64,000 bases of DNA from the NCBI RefSeq assembly GCF_026427775.1, contig NZ_CP044532.1, positions 2,232,001 through 2,296,000 on the forward strand. Direction: 5' to 3'. Of this stretch, positions 25,155-33,196 are shown one piece after another (within the stretch, counting starts at the first letter, position 1; each line of letters opens with the position of its first letter). The position numbers were made by a program, and so were the translations under genes. Origin of the DNA: Arthrobacter sp. CDRTa11 (lineage in GTDB: Bacteria; Actinomycetota; Actinomycetes; Actinomycetales; Micrococcaceae). The notes below the pieces were generated by a model. The model was not told the origin of the DNA. It was given only the letters and a program-made list of their open reading frames with translations, and did not search any database.

Positions 25155-26522
25155 TCAGTTTGAAGCCGCTGAGGATGGCTGGGGCTGCTCTGAGGGCAGA
25201 GCCGGTTCATGCATGTCCTCATTCAGGTCCATGCCGCTGGTTTCTTTCATTTTGAAGCCGACGATGATGGTCAGTACGGCCAGTGACGCCAGATAGGCGT
25301 AGAAAACAGAGGCCAGGCCAATGCCGGTCAGCCAGGTGTACAGATAGGGTGCCGTGCCCCCGAAGACGCCTGCCGCCAGTGACGTCATCACACCGACGAC
25401 GCGGGCCCGTGCAAAGGTGGGCGCCAGTTCGGCCATCAGTGCCGGGTAGAAGCCAACGGCGAGAGCCCATGCCGTGAGGCCCAGTCCCTGGGCGACGAAG
25501 AGGGTCCAGGGCTGGTCAGTGAGAATCATCTGGATCGGCACGATCAGCAGGATCACGGCGATCCCGAGAGCCATGGTCATGGGGCGGCGTCCCACTTTAT
25601 CCGACAGGTGGCCGAACAGGACGAGGAAGAACAGCACCATGAGCTGGGCCAGCAGACTCGCGATGTAGGCGCCGCCCGGGTCCATGCCCTTCAATGTGAT
25701 TGCGTTTACCGGGGCAAACGTCACCCAGGTGTAGTAGACAACGTTGGTGCAGGAGGAGAGAAGGAAAATGAAAACGCAGGCCTTGTACACCCTTGCACGA
25801 TCCGCCGCTGACATCTTGCTTCCGGTTGGCTTCTGATGCTGCTCGGATTTCTGCTCAGTGAACACATCGGTTTCCTTGGCAAAACGCCGCAGGACAAGAA
25901 CGTACAGGGCGAGCAGACTTCCGAGTCCGAAGCCGACCCGCCAGCCCCATTCAGTCATTACCGCGCTGCCCAAGAGGTTGCTCAACAGGGCGGCCGTGGC
26001 TGTGGCGCCCATGACGCCGATCATCACGCTGACGTAGACGACACTCGTCCAGAGGCCGCGGCGTTCCTTCGGCGCAATTTCAGCAACATAGGTGTAGGAG
26101 ACGCCGGCTTCGCCGCCATGGGCCAAGCCTTGAAGCAGTCGCAGTACCAACAGGATGACCGAGGCCCAGGCCCCGATTTGGTCGTAGGTCGGGACCAGGG
26201 CAACGGCCAGTGTGGTGAACGAAAGAGTCATCATCGTGACCAGCAAGGTAAGCCGTCGTCCAACTCTGTCGCCGAGCCGGCCGAAAAAGAAGCCGCCAAC
26301 TGGACGGGCAATAAAGCCGCCGGCGAAGACGGCCATGGTGGACAGCAACGCGGACGTGGGGTTGCTGTTGTCAAAGAAGTTGGCGGCCAGATAGGTGGAG
26401 AAGATCCCGTAAAGGGTCCAGTCGAACCATTCGAGCATGTTTCCCGCAGCTGCGGCCCGTACAGACCGAAGTCGGTCCTTCATGGACAAGGCCGCGGCCC
26501 CACTCGTATGCAAACTACTCAT
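25155..26522 (-). CDS. MFS transporter, metabolite:H+ symporter type
   Basis: A 455-residue major facilitator of the MHS group. The N-terminus GNMLEWFDWTLYGIFSTYLA and the loop FGRLGDRVGRR are typical of proline/betaine, citrate and shikimate-type carriers, as is FGHLSDKVGRR in the second half. Twelve hydrophobic helices can be counted. It is the first gene of a leftward unit with the Baeyer-Villiger-type enzyme and is transcribed from a promoter carrying the 30-bp operator. It likely brings in a small organic acid or zwitterion that the pathway uses. Confidence 0.92.
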   Translation of the reverse strand: MSSLHTSGAAALSMKDRLRSVRAAAAGNMLEWFDWTLYGIFSTYLAANFFDNSNPTSALLSTMAVFAGGFIARPVGGFFFGRLGDRVGRRLTLLVTMMTLSFTTLAVALVPTYDQIGAWASVILLVLRLLQGLAHGGEAGVSYTYVAEIAPKERRGLWTSVVYVSVMIGVMGATATAALLSNLLGSAVMTEWGWRVGFGLGSLLALYVLVLRRFAKETDVFTEQKSEQHQKPTGSKMSAADRARVYKACVFIFLLSSCTNVVYYTWVTFAPVNAITLKGMDPGGAYIASLLAQLMVLFFLVLFGHLSDKVGRRPMTMALGIAVILLIVPIQMILTDQPWTLFVAQGLGLTAWALAVGFYPALMAELAPTFARARVVGVMTSLAAGVFGGTAPYLYTWLTGIGLASVFYAYLASLAVLTIIVGFKMKETSGMDLNEDMHEPALPSEQPQPSSAASN

Positions 26523-26695
26523 GATTTATCCCAAAGCTAGGGCGAAAACTGGAAGCGTCATCGCAACTGTTATCAGACCTGGAGAGGCAGAGTGTTCACA
26601 CCTCGTCGGCACGCTCGGGGAGCGAGACCTGCACGAGATAAGACCAATTATCTACCTGTACGATCCGGGCCGCATGGACGGCCGAATGAAATACT

Positions 26696-26755
26696 GGAAG
26701 TGCACTTCGTTAGGAGCGCACTTCTAGTAGAGCATGATCGTGACCTGCGGCACAA
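26696..26755 (-). promoter_or_regulatory. Promoter and 30-bp tandem operator of the MFS / Baeyer-Villiger unit
   Basis: On the minus strand: -35 TTGTGC (26755-26750), 18-bp spacer, -10 TCTACT (26731-26726), operator directly adjoining at 26725-26696. Halves AGAAGTGCGCTCC and GAAGTGCACTTCC are joined by TAAC. The segment from the -35 on is nearly the same as that upstream of the aldehyde dehydrogenase at 14901. Confidence 0.75.
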
Positions 26756-26799
26756 GATGCATTCTCGTAAGATTCTTGCGCTTGTTCCCATCCCGCCGC

Positions 26800-26858
26800 T
26801 TCACAGCGAGGCCGATACGTGCTTTACTGAGTGCGTACTTCGATCGGAGTGTCCGATC
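26800..26858 (+). promoter_or_regulatory. Promoter and 30-bp tandem operator of the NtaA/SnaA-type monooxygenase unit
   Basis: -35 TTCACA (26800-26805), 17-bp spacer, -10 TTTACT (26823-26828), operator 26829-26858 directly adjoining. Halves GAGTGCGTACTTC and GGAGTGTCCGATC are joined by GATC. Matches the permease promoter at 12968 in both boxes, spacer length and linker. The second half is the most degenerate of the set. Confidence 0.7.
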
Positions 26859-26882
26859 ACTTTAGGACTCTAGGAGCCGATG

Positions 26883-28268
26883 ATGAGTAAGCGCATCAGT
26901 CTCAATGCATTCAATATGGCGACTCCAGGGCACCAGAGCCCTGGGTTGTGGCGGCATCCCCGAAGCAAGACCGAAAATTACACCCAGCTGGACTATTGGA
27001 CGAACATGGCGAAACTCCTCGAAAAGGGCCGATTCGACGCCCTTTTCCTGGCGGATGTCCTTGGCCCCTACGACGTCTTCGAGGGTTCTGCCGCCCCCAG
27101 CCTGCGCGACGGCGTGCAGATTCCAGCTAATGATCCAACGGTGTATGTCTCTGCGATGGCGGCTGCGACCCAGAATCTGGGATTTGCCGTCACGGCGGCC
27201 GTGACATTCGAAAATCCGTACGCTCTGGCACGCAGGCTCTCCACTCTCGATCACGTGACGGCAGGACGCATCGGCTGGAACGTGGTGTCCTCCTACCTCA
27301 ATAGCGCCGCTCTCAACCATGGAATGTCCGGGCAGATGGCCCACGACCAACGGTATGAGCTGGCCGAGGAATTCATGGAAGTCGTCTACAAGCTCTGGGA
27401 AGGCTCGTGGGAAGACGACGCTGTGGTTCTTGACCGCGAAAGGGGCATTTACGTTGATCCTGAGAAGGTTCACCCCATTGGACATGCCGGTGAATATTTC
27501 AACGTACCGGGCTTCCACATGTGCGAACCGTCTCCACAGCGGTCTCCTGTCATCTATCAGGCCGGCGGTTCACCCCGCGGTCGCGCCTTCGCGGCTAAAC
27601 ATGGCGAAGGGCTCTTCGTTAATGTCCTGAACCCCACGCTCAGCCGTCAGATAACCGGCGACATCCGGGCAACTGCAGAGGCGGAGGGCCGCAACGGCGA
27701 GGACCTGAAGATTTTCTCCCTGCTGACGGCTGTCGTGGCCGATTCGGACGCGGCCGCTGAACGAAAGCTTGCTGAGTACCGCAAGCACGCATCCCACGCG
27801 GGCGCGATGGCCCTCTTTGGCGGGTGGTCAGGCGTTGACTTGAGCAAGTTCCCGCTGCACGAGCCGCTGAAGAACCTGGAATCAAATTCAATCCAGACCG
27901 TAGTGAACCTCTTTACCAAGGCCGACCCGTCGCGCGAGTGGACTCCGGCCGCTATTGCGGAATATCTCAGCATCGGCGGGATGGAACCAGTCATCGCCGG
28001 CAGCCCTGAAACGATTGCCGATGAAATTGAACGCTGGGTCGACGAAGGTGACCTGGACGGCATCAATCTTTCCTATGCTGTTTCACCGGGGGACTACGAA
28101 GACTTTGTGGAACTCGTCGTACCGGAGCTGCAGAAGCGGGGCCGGGTCTGGAAGGACTACGAGGGCTCCACGCTGCGCGAGTACCTCCGTGGGGAAGGCA
28201 ATACCCACGTCTCGGAAACCCATCCCGCCGCCAGCCACTCCATCTCCAGCCGGTTTGCCCCCAGCTAA
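26883..28268 (+). CDS. NtaA/SnaA/DszA-type FMN-dependent monooxygenase
   Basis: A 461-residue flavin monooxygenase of the two-component nitrilotriacetate monooxygenase group. Characteristic parts are ISLNAFNMATPGHQSPGLWR at the start, the MAKLLEKGRFDALFLADVLG helix-strand, VTFENPYALARRLSTLDHVT, and GRIGWNVVSSYLNSAALNHG. AGGAG at 26872 lies 6 bp before the second of two adjacent ATGs, so 26883 is preferred to 26880. It needs reduced FMN from a partner such as the reductases at 6558 or 30445, which share its operator. The family includes C-N, C-S and heteroatom-attacking enzymes, so the substrate is open. It is followed by a 16-bp perfect hairpin and then an MFS transporter gene. Confidence 0.9.
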   Translation: MSKRISLNAFNMATPGHQSPGLWRHPRSKTENYTQLDYWTNMAKLLEKGRFDALFLADVLGPYDVFEGSAAPSLRDGVQIPANDPTVYVSAMAAATQNLGFAVTAAVTFENPYALARRLSTLDHVTAGRIGWNVVSSYLNSAALNHGMSGQMAHDQRYELAEEFMEVVYKLWEGSWEDDAVVLDRERGIYVDPEKVHPIGHAGEYFNVPGFHMCEPSPQRSPVIYQAGGSPRGRAFAAKHGEGLFVNVLNPTLSRQITGDIRATAEAEGRNGEDLKIFSLLTAVVADSDAAAERKLAEYRKHASHAGAMALFGGWSGVDLSKFPLHEPLKNLESNSIQTVVNLFTKADPSREWTPAAIAEYLSIGGMEPVIAGSPETIADEIERWVDEGDLDGINLSYAVSPGDYEDFVELVVPELQKRGRVWKDYEGSTLREYLRGEGNTHVSETHPAASHSISSRFAPS

Positions 28269-28277
28269 GACAGCAGG

Positions 28278-28316
28278 AACTGCAGTGCGGCTGCTACGTG
28301 CAGCCGCACTGCAGTT
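28278..28316 (+). terminator. Perfect 16-bp hairpin between the monooxygenase and the MFS gene
   Basis: AACTGCAGTGCGGCTG (28278-28293) is the exact complement of 28301-28316, with a 7-nt loop. There is no U-tract, so it may be a partial terminator or an mRNA-stabilising hairpin that lowers expression of the downstream MFS and TetR genes. Confidence 0.65.
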
Positions 28317-28365
28317 ACCTGAGCGTCCTCACTAAGCGCGTCGACGGCGCGCCGGAAAGGCCACC

Positions 28366-29634
28366 ATGGCAGGCATAACGACGGTTGCTGCAGTTAGCAC
28401 CACCAGACCTCACACTAAGAGCGCGGTCCTGATTATCTGCGTCGCGACATTGCTCAGCATCAGCGTCTGGTTTTCTGCCTCATTCATCATCAAAGGCATC
28501 TCCGCTCAATGGCAGGTTCCGGAGGCTCAACTCTTCTGGGTGACGTTTGGTGTCCAGGCGGGCTTCATTCTCGGCGCCATCGCGTCCGCGCTCCTGCGCC
28601 TGCCGGATCGGCTTAGCGCTCGGGTACTATACAGTTCCTGCGCGGCGGGCGCCGCGGCGGCCAATCTCCTGCTTCTTGTGTTTCCCGGTTTCGAGGCCGC
28701 CCTCGCACTGAGGCTGGCCACAGGAATCTTCCTGGCAGGCATCTATCCTGTTGCCGTCCGAGAAACCCTAGCCTGGGTAAGCCCCGGACGGCGAGGTTTT
28801 GCTTCCAGCACACTGCTCGCCGCCCTGACCATCGGATCGGCCGCACCCCACCTGATCAACGGTGTCGGAAGTGCGGACTGGCGGGTTGTCATCATCGCCA
28901 CAAGTATCTGCTCTATTGTCGGCGGCCTACTGTTCCTTCTCGTTCCGGGGACCGCCCCATACAGGGACACCGGTACCCGCGTCAGCCTGCGTCAGGGACT
29001 TGCCGTGCTCAGGAACCGCAAAGTCCTGCTTGTAAACCTGACATACTTCAGCCACATGTGGGAGCTCTACGCCATGTGGACATTTGTGGGCGCCCTCTTC
29101 GCCCACCGTATTTCCGGCGGCGCGGCGCCTACTGGTCTGGTTGCGGTGGCTTCCTTCGTCATCATCGCTTCGGGTGCTCTGGGATGTATCGCCGCCGGAC
29201 TCTTAGCCGACCGCTTTGGCAAAATCATGATTTCGCAGATGTTCATGCTGCTTTCAGGCGCGGCGGCGACCCTGGTGGCGATAAGCGCCACCTGGCAACC
29301 AGCGGTGTTACTGTTCTTGTGCGTCCTCTGGGGGATGACCGTTGTCGGAGAATCGGCCCTTCTTTCTGCCCTGCTCCGCGACCACTGCCCTGAAGCCCAT
29401 GTCGGCAGCGCGCTCTCGGTACAGATGGCTGGAGGCTATGCAATCAGCGCCGGCAGCATCGCCCTATTCCCGCTCCTTGCCGGGGCCCTGAGCTGGGAAC
29501 TGGCAGTGCTTGCGCTCGTCCTTGGACCGGTGGTCGGAATCGCACTCCTCCAGTTGCTCAAATCAAGGCCGCGTCCACAACGTGATAATGGCACTGAATC
29601 GTCCATGAATGGCGAGTCTGCATCGTGTCCCTGA
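28366..29634 (+). CDS. MFS transporter
   Basis: A 422-residue major facilitator with about twelve membrane helices, beginning KSAVLIICVATLLSISVWFSASFI. The loop LPDRLSARV and the segment GIFLAGIYPVAVRETLAW resemble CynX/nitrate-nitrite-like and drug-type members. GGAAAGGCC precedes the ATG. Its last 10 nucleotides overlap the GTG of the TetR gene copy 2, so these two are translationally coupled. It probably follows the NtaA/SnaA-type gene in one transcript, read through the hairpin at 28278. It might import the substrate or export a product. Confidence 0.88.
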   Translation: MAGITTVAAVSTTRPHTKSAVLIICVATLLSISVWFSASFIIKGISAQWQVPEAQLFWVTFGVQAGFILGAIASALLRLPDRLSARVLYSSCAAGAAAANLLLLVFPGFEAALALRLATGIFLAGIYPVAVRETLAWVSPGRRGFASSTLLAALTIGSAAPHLINGVGSADWRVVIIATSICSIVGGLLFLLVPGTAPYRDTGTRVSLRQGLAVLRNRKVLLVNLTYFSHMWELYAMWTFVGALFAHRISGGAAPTGLVAVASFVIIASGALGCIAAGLLADRFGKIMISQMFMLLSGAAATLVAISATWQPAVLLFLCVLWGMTVVGESALLSALLRDHCPEAHVGSALSVQMAGGYAISAGSIALFPLLAGALSWELAVLALVLGPVVGIALLQLLKSRPRPQRDNGTESSMNGESASCP

Positions 29635-30260
29635 TAGCAGAGGCCTCCATGACACTGCGCGAACGGAAGAAGCGCCAGACCATGAAAAGCATTTTGGCCG
29701 CCGCTCGCGAGATGCTCTCCGAAAATGAATACGACAGCATCACGACCAAGGAAGTGGCCGCCAGGGCCGGCATCGGCGAGGCAACGCTCTTCCGGTACGT
29801 GGTCAACAAAAAGAACCTCTTCCTCCTCATCTACGAGGAGTTCTTCAACGACGTGCTGCAAGCCTGCCTGGACGAGGACGCCAAAGACACCACCGAACAT
29901 GGCACGGCCCAGTACTACATCGACAGAATCACAACGATGTACACATCCCTTGCCGGGCTCTACAAACGGGACCCCGACAGCGGCTACGTGTACGTGCGGG
30001 ACTCCTTCAGCCCCGAAGACTTCGGCCAACGCGGCCTGGAACAGGGCGACCGCTGGCACGCCCTCGTCGAACGGGTCATCCACAGAGGCCAGGACGCCGG
30101 CGTCCTCCGCCCGTCGCCGCCGCGCCTGATCGCCCAGAACATCCACGCCATCTATGTCCACGAAGTGCTCGCCACACACGCCCGCGGCCGCGACCCCAGA
30201 ACCATAGAGCAACGATTGGCGACGCGCATCTCCGCATTAGCGGGAACACTCACAACCTGA
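29625..30260 (+). CDS. TetR/AcrR family regulator, copy 2
   Basis: A 211-residue TetR-type repressor with helix-turn-helix SITTKEVAARAGIGEATLFR. It is a near-duplicate of the regulator at 5457-6104. The central 320 or so nucleotides match at all but a few positions, but the first 45 codons and last 30 codons diverge, a pattern that suggests gene conversion. The GTG overlaps the MFS stop; an ATG at 29649 (MTLRERKK) is an alternative. If it lies in the operator-controlled monooxygenase transcript, it would be autoregulated, whereas copy 1 lacks an operator of this kind. Confidence 0.92.
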   Translation: MSLIAEASMTLRERKKRQTMKSILAAAREMLSENEYDSITTKEVAARAGIGEATLFRYVVNKKNLFLLIYEEFFNDVLQACLDEDAKDTTEHGTAQYYIDRITTMYTSLAGLYKRDPDSGYVYVRDSFSPEDFGQRGLEQGDRWHALVERVIHRGQDAGVLRPSPPRLIAQNIHAIYVHEVLATHARGRDPRTIEQRLATRISALAGTLTT

Positions 30261-30344
30261 AGCACAACCGAACCTGCCCTATCCCTTGCTCCCAGCCTTG
30301 GCCGGTTCTGGTGTCTGCAGACCAAAAAACTGCCCCGCCAGCTC

Positions 30345-30403
30345 TTGCGAAATCACCTCTGCAATGCTCTAATGAAAGTACACTCCGAAAAAAGCTCGCT
30401 TTC
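30345..30403 (+). promoter_or_regulatory. Promoter and 30-bp tandem operator of flavin reductase 2
   Basis: -35 TTGCGA (30345-30350), 17-bp spacer, -10 TCTAAT (30368-30373), operator 30374-30403 directly adjoining. Halves GAAAGTACACTCC and AAAGCTCGCTTTC are joined by GAAA, the same linker as at flavin reductase 1. Confidence 0.75.
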
Positions 30404-30444
30404 ATAATCGGTGGGTGTCTCAGCCGCCGTCGAAAGGAACGTCA

Positions 30445-30948
30445 ATGTCTGTCATCAACGTCTCTGAATCCCTGGATGTCCGCAAAGCCTTCTCCAACTT
30501 TCCATCCGGCGTTGCCGCCATTTGCGCGATAGTTGACGGAGTGCCCAAAGGCCTGGCCGCGTCGTCGTTCACTGTTGGAGTCTCTCTTGAACCGCCACTG
30601 GTCTCTGTCGCCGTACAGAACAGCTCAACTACCTGGCCGTCCCTCCGCAAGGCAGAAAGAATCGGGGTGTCCATACTTGGCACCGGTCAAGAGCTAACCT
30701 GCCGCCAGCTGGCATCAAAGAATCCGGACAAGTTTGACGACATCTCCTACACTTCGACCGATGGGGGAGCCATACTGATCCCCGGCTGCTCCCTCTGGCT
30801 TGACTGCTCCCTGTTCGCCGAATACCCCGCCGGCGACCACGTCGTAGCCCTCCTGGAGGTCCATGGTGCCGATGTTCATCTCCAGGAAAGCCCAATCATC
30901 TTCCACGATTCCAAGTTCAAGTCTCTCGACCTCGCCCGTTCCCGCTGA
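30445..30948 (+). CDS. Flavin reductase domain protein, copy 2
   Basis: A 167-residue split-barrel flavin reductase, paralogue of the gene at 6558, with FPSGVAAICA, GLAASSFTVGVSLEPPLVSV and RIGVSILGTGQ. The ATG at 30445 (MSVINVSES) has GAAAGGA upstream and gives the same length as copy 1; ten upstream residues of the longer frame are not credible. It would reduce FMN or FAD for a partner monooxygenase. It is followed 90 bp later by a MaoC-type hydratase. Having two reductases under the same operator may mean that two different oxygenases are served, or that one copy is spare. Confidence 0.9.
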   Translation: MSVINVSESLDVRKAFSNFPSGVAAICAIVDGVPKGLAASSFTVGVSLEPPLVSVAVQNSSTTWPSLRKAERIGVSILGTGQELTCRQLASKNPDKFDDISYTSTDGGAILIPGCSLWLDCSLFAEYPAGDHVVALLEVHGADVHLQESPIIFHDSKFKSLDLARSR

Positions 30949-31038
30949 GCCGAAGGTATAGAGACACACAAGCACAACCTGCCTTATGAAGACTAGGGCG
31001 GCGAACTCACCTGCATGGCTCCCAATAAAGGATCAGAG

Positions 31039-31473
31039 ATGACCTCCAACTGGCCGCATAATCGACTTCATGTTGGGCAGACCGCGGAACTGTCGCGCAC
31101 GATCAGCGAGAATGATATTTCGCTGTTTACAGAAATCAGCGGAGACCGGAACCCGCTACATTACGATCTGAACGTGGCAAAGGCGTCCCAGTTCGGCGAG
31201 ATTGTTGTCCAAGGAGGCGTTACCAGCGCCATCCTCAACGCCGTGGTCGCAGAGGAACTGCCTGGACCAGGCACGGTCTTCCTCAACGTTAACTGGAACT
31301 TCAAGGCGCCTGTACGGCCAGGTGACGTCATTACCGGACGGGTAGAAGTAACCCAAGTGCGCGAGGATAAACCAATTACCAACCTCAACACCCAGGTGGT
31401 GCGAGGAGACGGCACTGTAGTACTCGAGGGAACAGCCGTCTGCTACACCATGCACACAGATGAAATTCGGTAA
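31039..31473 (+). CDS. MaoC-family (R)-hydratase
   Basis: A 144-residue single hot-dog domain with the hydratase-2 motif region DRNPLHYDLNVAKASQFGEI and the VVQGGVTSAIL helix, which places the catalytic Asp and His. Such enzymes hydrate or dehydrate acyl-CoA esters, and some act on other enoyl compounds. The ATG at 31039 (MTSNW) has AAAGGA 6 bp upstream; an in-frame ATG at 31015 lacks one. It is probably co-transcribed with flavin reductase 2 and thus part of the operator regulon, suggesting a CoA-linked or enoyl intermediate late in the pathway. Confidence 0.88.
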   Translation: MTSNWPHNRLHVGQTAELSRTISENDISLFTEISGDRNPLHYDLNVAKASQFGEIVVQGGVTSAILNAVVAEELPGPGTVFLNVNWNFKAPVRPGDVITGRVEVTQVREDKPITNLNTQVVRGDGTVVLEGTAVCYTMHTDEIR

Positions 31474-32053
31474 GGCCGACTTGCGCGCTCTGTGGCTATG
31501 TCGCCTCGACCTGAGTTGCCGGCAGCCGCTATAGAGCTCGACACCCATGTGACGTTGTGGACCAGACTTCTGCCGGCGGATCCGGATTTCGCCACGCTCA
31601 CAAAGTTCGTTTAGCTTTGCCGACACCTCAAGCTTCCCGCGTATGCCTTCCTACGTGGCGGTTTGGCCGCTTGCTTCCATCGAAGTTGCGGGTAGTGCGC
31701 GCCACCCACCACCGGCCCCTGACACATGGAGCTAACGTCGAAAAGGCAGATAGCTGGAGCCGCTGGATACACGGGCACGCAGGCGACAGGAGCGGCGGTC
31801 ATTCCCGCTAAGGCGTGAGCATCTCAATGGAATGTGCCAGTGGAGAATTGGGCTGCTGTGCCACGGCTTTTGATTACTCGGGGGCCCCTCCGCTGCAAGT
31901 GCGGTCCGGTTCATTGTTTCTATTCGATAGGCGTAGGTTTTCCCAGCCGTCTTTGACGTCGCCGCAGGAGACAGAGTTCTTTGGGTCCAGGCCATGACGA
32001 ACGAGGCGCACAAATTCCGTCTGGTGGCTGTCGGCCGTGGCCAGCGGGGTACA
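31474..32053. other. Non-coding or decayed stretch
   Basis: No accepted gene on either strand. It adjoins decayed insertion-sequence fragments to the right and is probably more of the same debris, though no family could be named here. Confidence 0.45.
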
Positions 32054-32149
32054 TCATTTGGGGTTTATGTCCCTGACAGGATAGGCAGCAGCCCGATGGA
32101 GCATCTCATTCTCCTGTTCCAACAACCGGTTCCGTTTCGTCAGTGCCAT
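32054..32149 (-). pseudogene. C-terminal end of an IS3-family OrfA
   Basis: A 31-codon minus-strand fragment, MALTKRNRLLEQENEMLHRA then AAYPVRDINPK and a stop. It reads like the leucine-zipper end of an IS3-family OrfA (the KRNRLLEQENEVLRRAAAYF region as I recall). The upstream helix-turn-helix part and OrfB are not recoverable with confidence. It indicates a decayed IS3-type insertion. Confidence 0.6.
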
Positions 32150-32599
32150 CCCCGCCCCTCCAATGCTGCGGGCCGGCCCCAGATTCCTTACGCTCGGCTA
32201 GGGCGAGCCAGCGCATGAGCGGTCGCGATCCAAAGCGCGAAATCCACTGCGATCTGCCCAATGGCGCCTCGACCTTGCGGGCAACACAACACCAATGCCA
32301 TCCTGGGGGAGCTCCGCCCATAAGGCGTGGGTATGGTCATCCTTCATATGTACCTGCTCGTTTTAGTCAAGGAGTCCACAAAACCGTGGGGCATCCGATG
32401 GATGGATCTAATTCTCGTCGAGCCCGCGTCCTGACCATGTGGCCATTAAATGCGTAACTCGCGGGACTGCATCCACCGCGGGATTAGCCGTACCGGCTCA
32501 CGGTTAGGACGTGTAAATGACGGGAGTTTCAGACCCAAGTTAGGCCGCACGCCACTCTTGCGAATATGGTAGTCGGGGTCCTGACAAACACGTGGAACA

Positions 32600-33185
32600 G
32601 CGAGGGCCAGATGTGCATTGCGCTGTGATGTCAGCGCCCGGACGCCTCTCGATCTTGGTTCAAGCCGACCTTCCGAGGCTGCAGGAATCGGACTCGGTGA
32701 CAGAGGCACCGTCTGGGATTTCACGGCCCGCCGACTGACGCCATGAGCGCGATGCCCGGGACATGATCTACATCGACGTGCGGCGGCTGGCCAGCCGGGC
32801 GCCCCAAAGCCCGGCAAGCACTGCACGTCACACCAGAAACTGGGTTTCGTCACGTCGCCGTCGACGGCTACATCCGCTTCGTCTAGGCCAAGGGTTCAGC
32901 CCGATGCGAGAGAGGTCCCACCTTCGCAGGTCTCTTAACCAGAGCTGCGGGCCGCCATGGCAGACTCCCGGGACGCCGGCCAAGCTCGTAAGGGGGCGCC
33001 AACCACGTCCTGATCAAGTCTTGGGATCCTTGGCAACACGGCAAAGCGCGGCGCTCTAAACGCATAGTCCAGGAAGGCTGGGCCTGCCGCCAACACTTCA
33101 ACCTGAACCAAGCACCCAACCCGCAACCACCGACCCCACAGCAGCCTCGGTGGCGAGACTCCCATCAGCACGACCACCCTGCTGG
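32600..33185 (+). pseudogene. Decayed IS481-family transposase
   Basis: Pieces of an IS481 DDE transposase are readable in order on the plus strand: RHERDARDMIYIDVRRLA near 32740-32795, GFRHVAVDGYIRFV and a stop near 32845, then PWQHGKARRSKRIVQEGWA near 33030-33085, and LGGETPISTTTLLGW near 33150-33190. These match the family's RYE..PGDLIHIDVK, HVAVDDHSR, NGKAERFNRTL and ALGG.PPI blocks. Stops, frameshifts and a missing middle show it is inactive. It is on the right border of the monooxygenase cluster. Confidence 0.7.
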
Positions 33186-33196
33186 GCTGGGTGCGA

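Noticed and set aside
28278..28316. Reading the perfect hairpin as proof that the MFS-TetR pair is a separate transcript
   Set aside because: No U-tract follows it and no promoter boxes were seen between 28316 and 28366.
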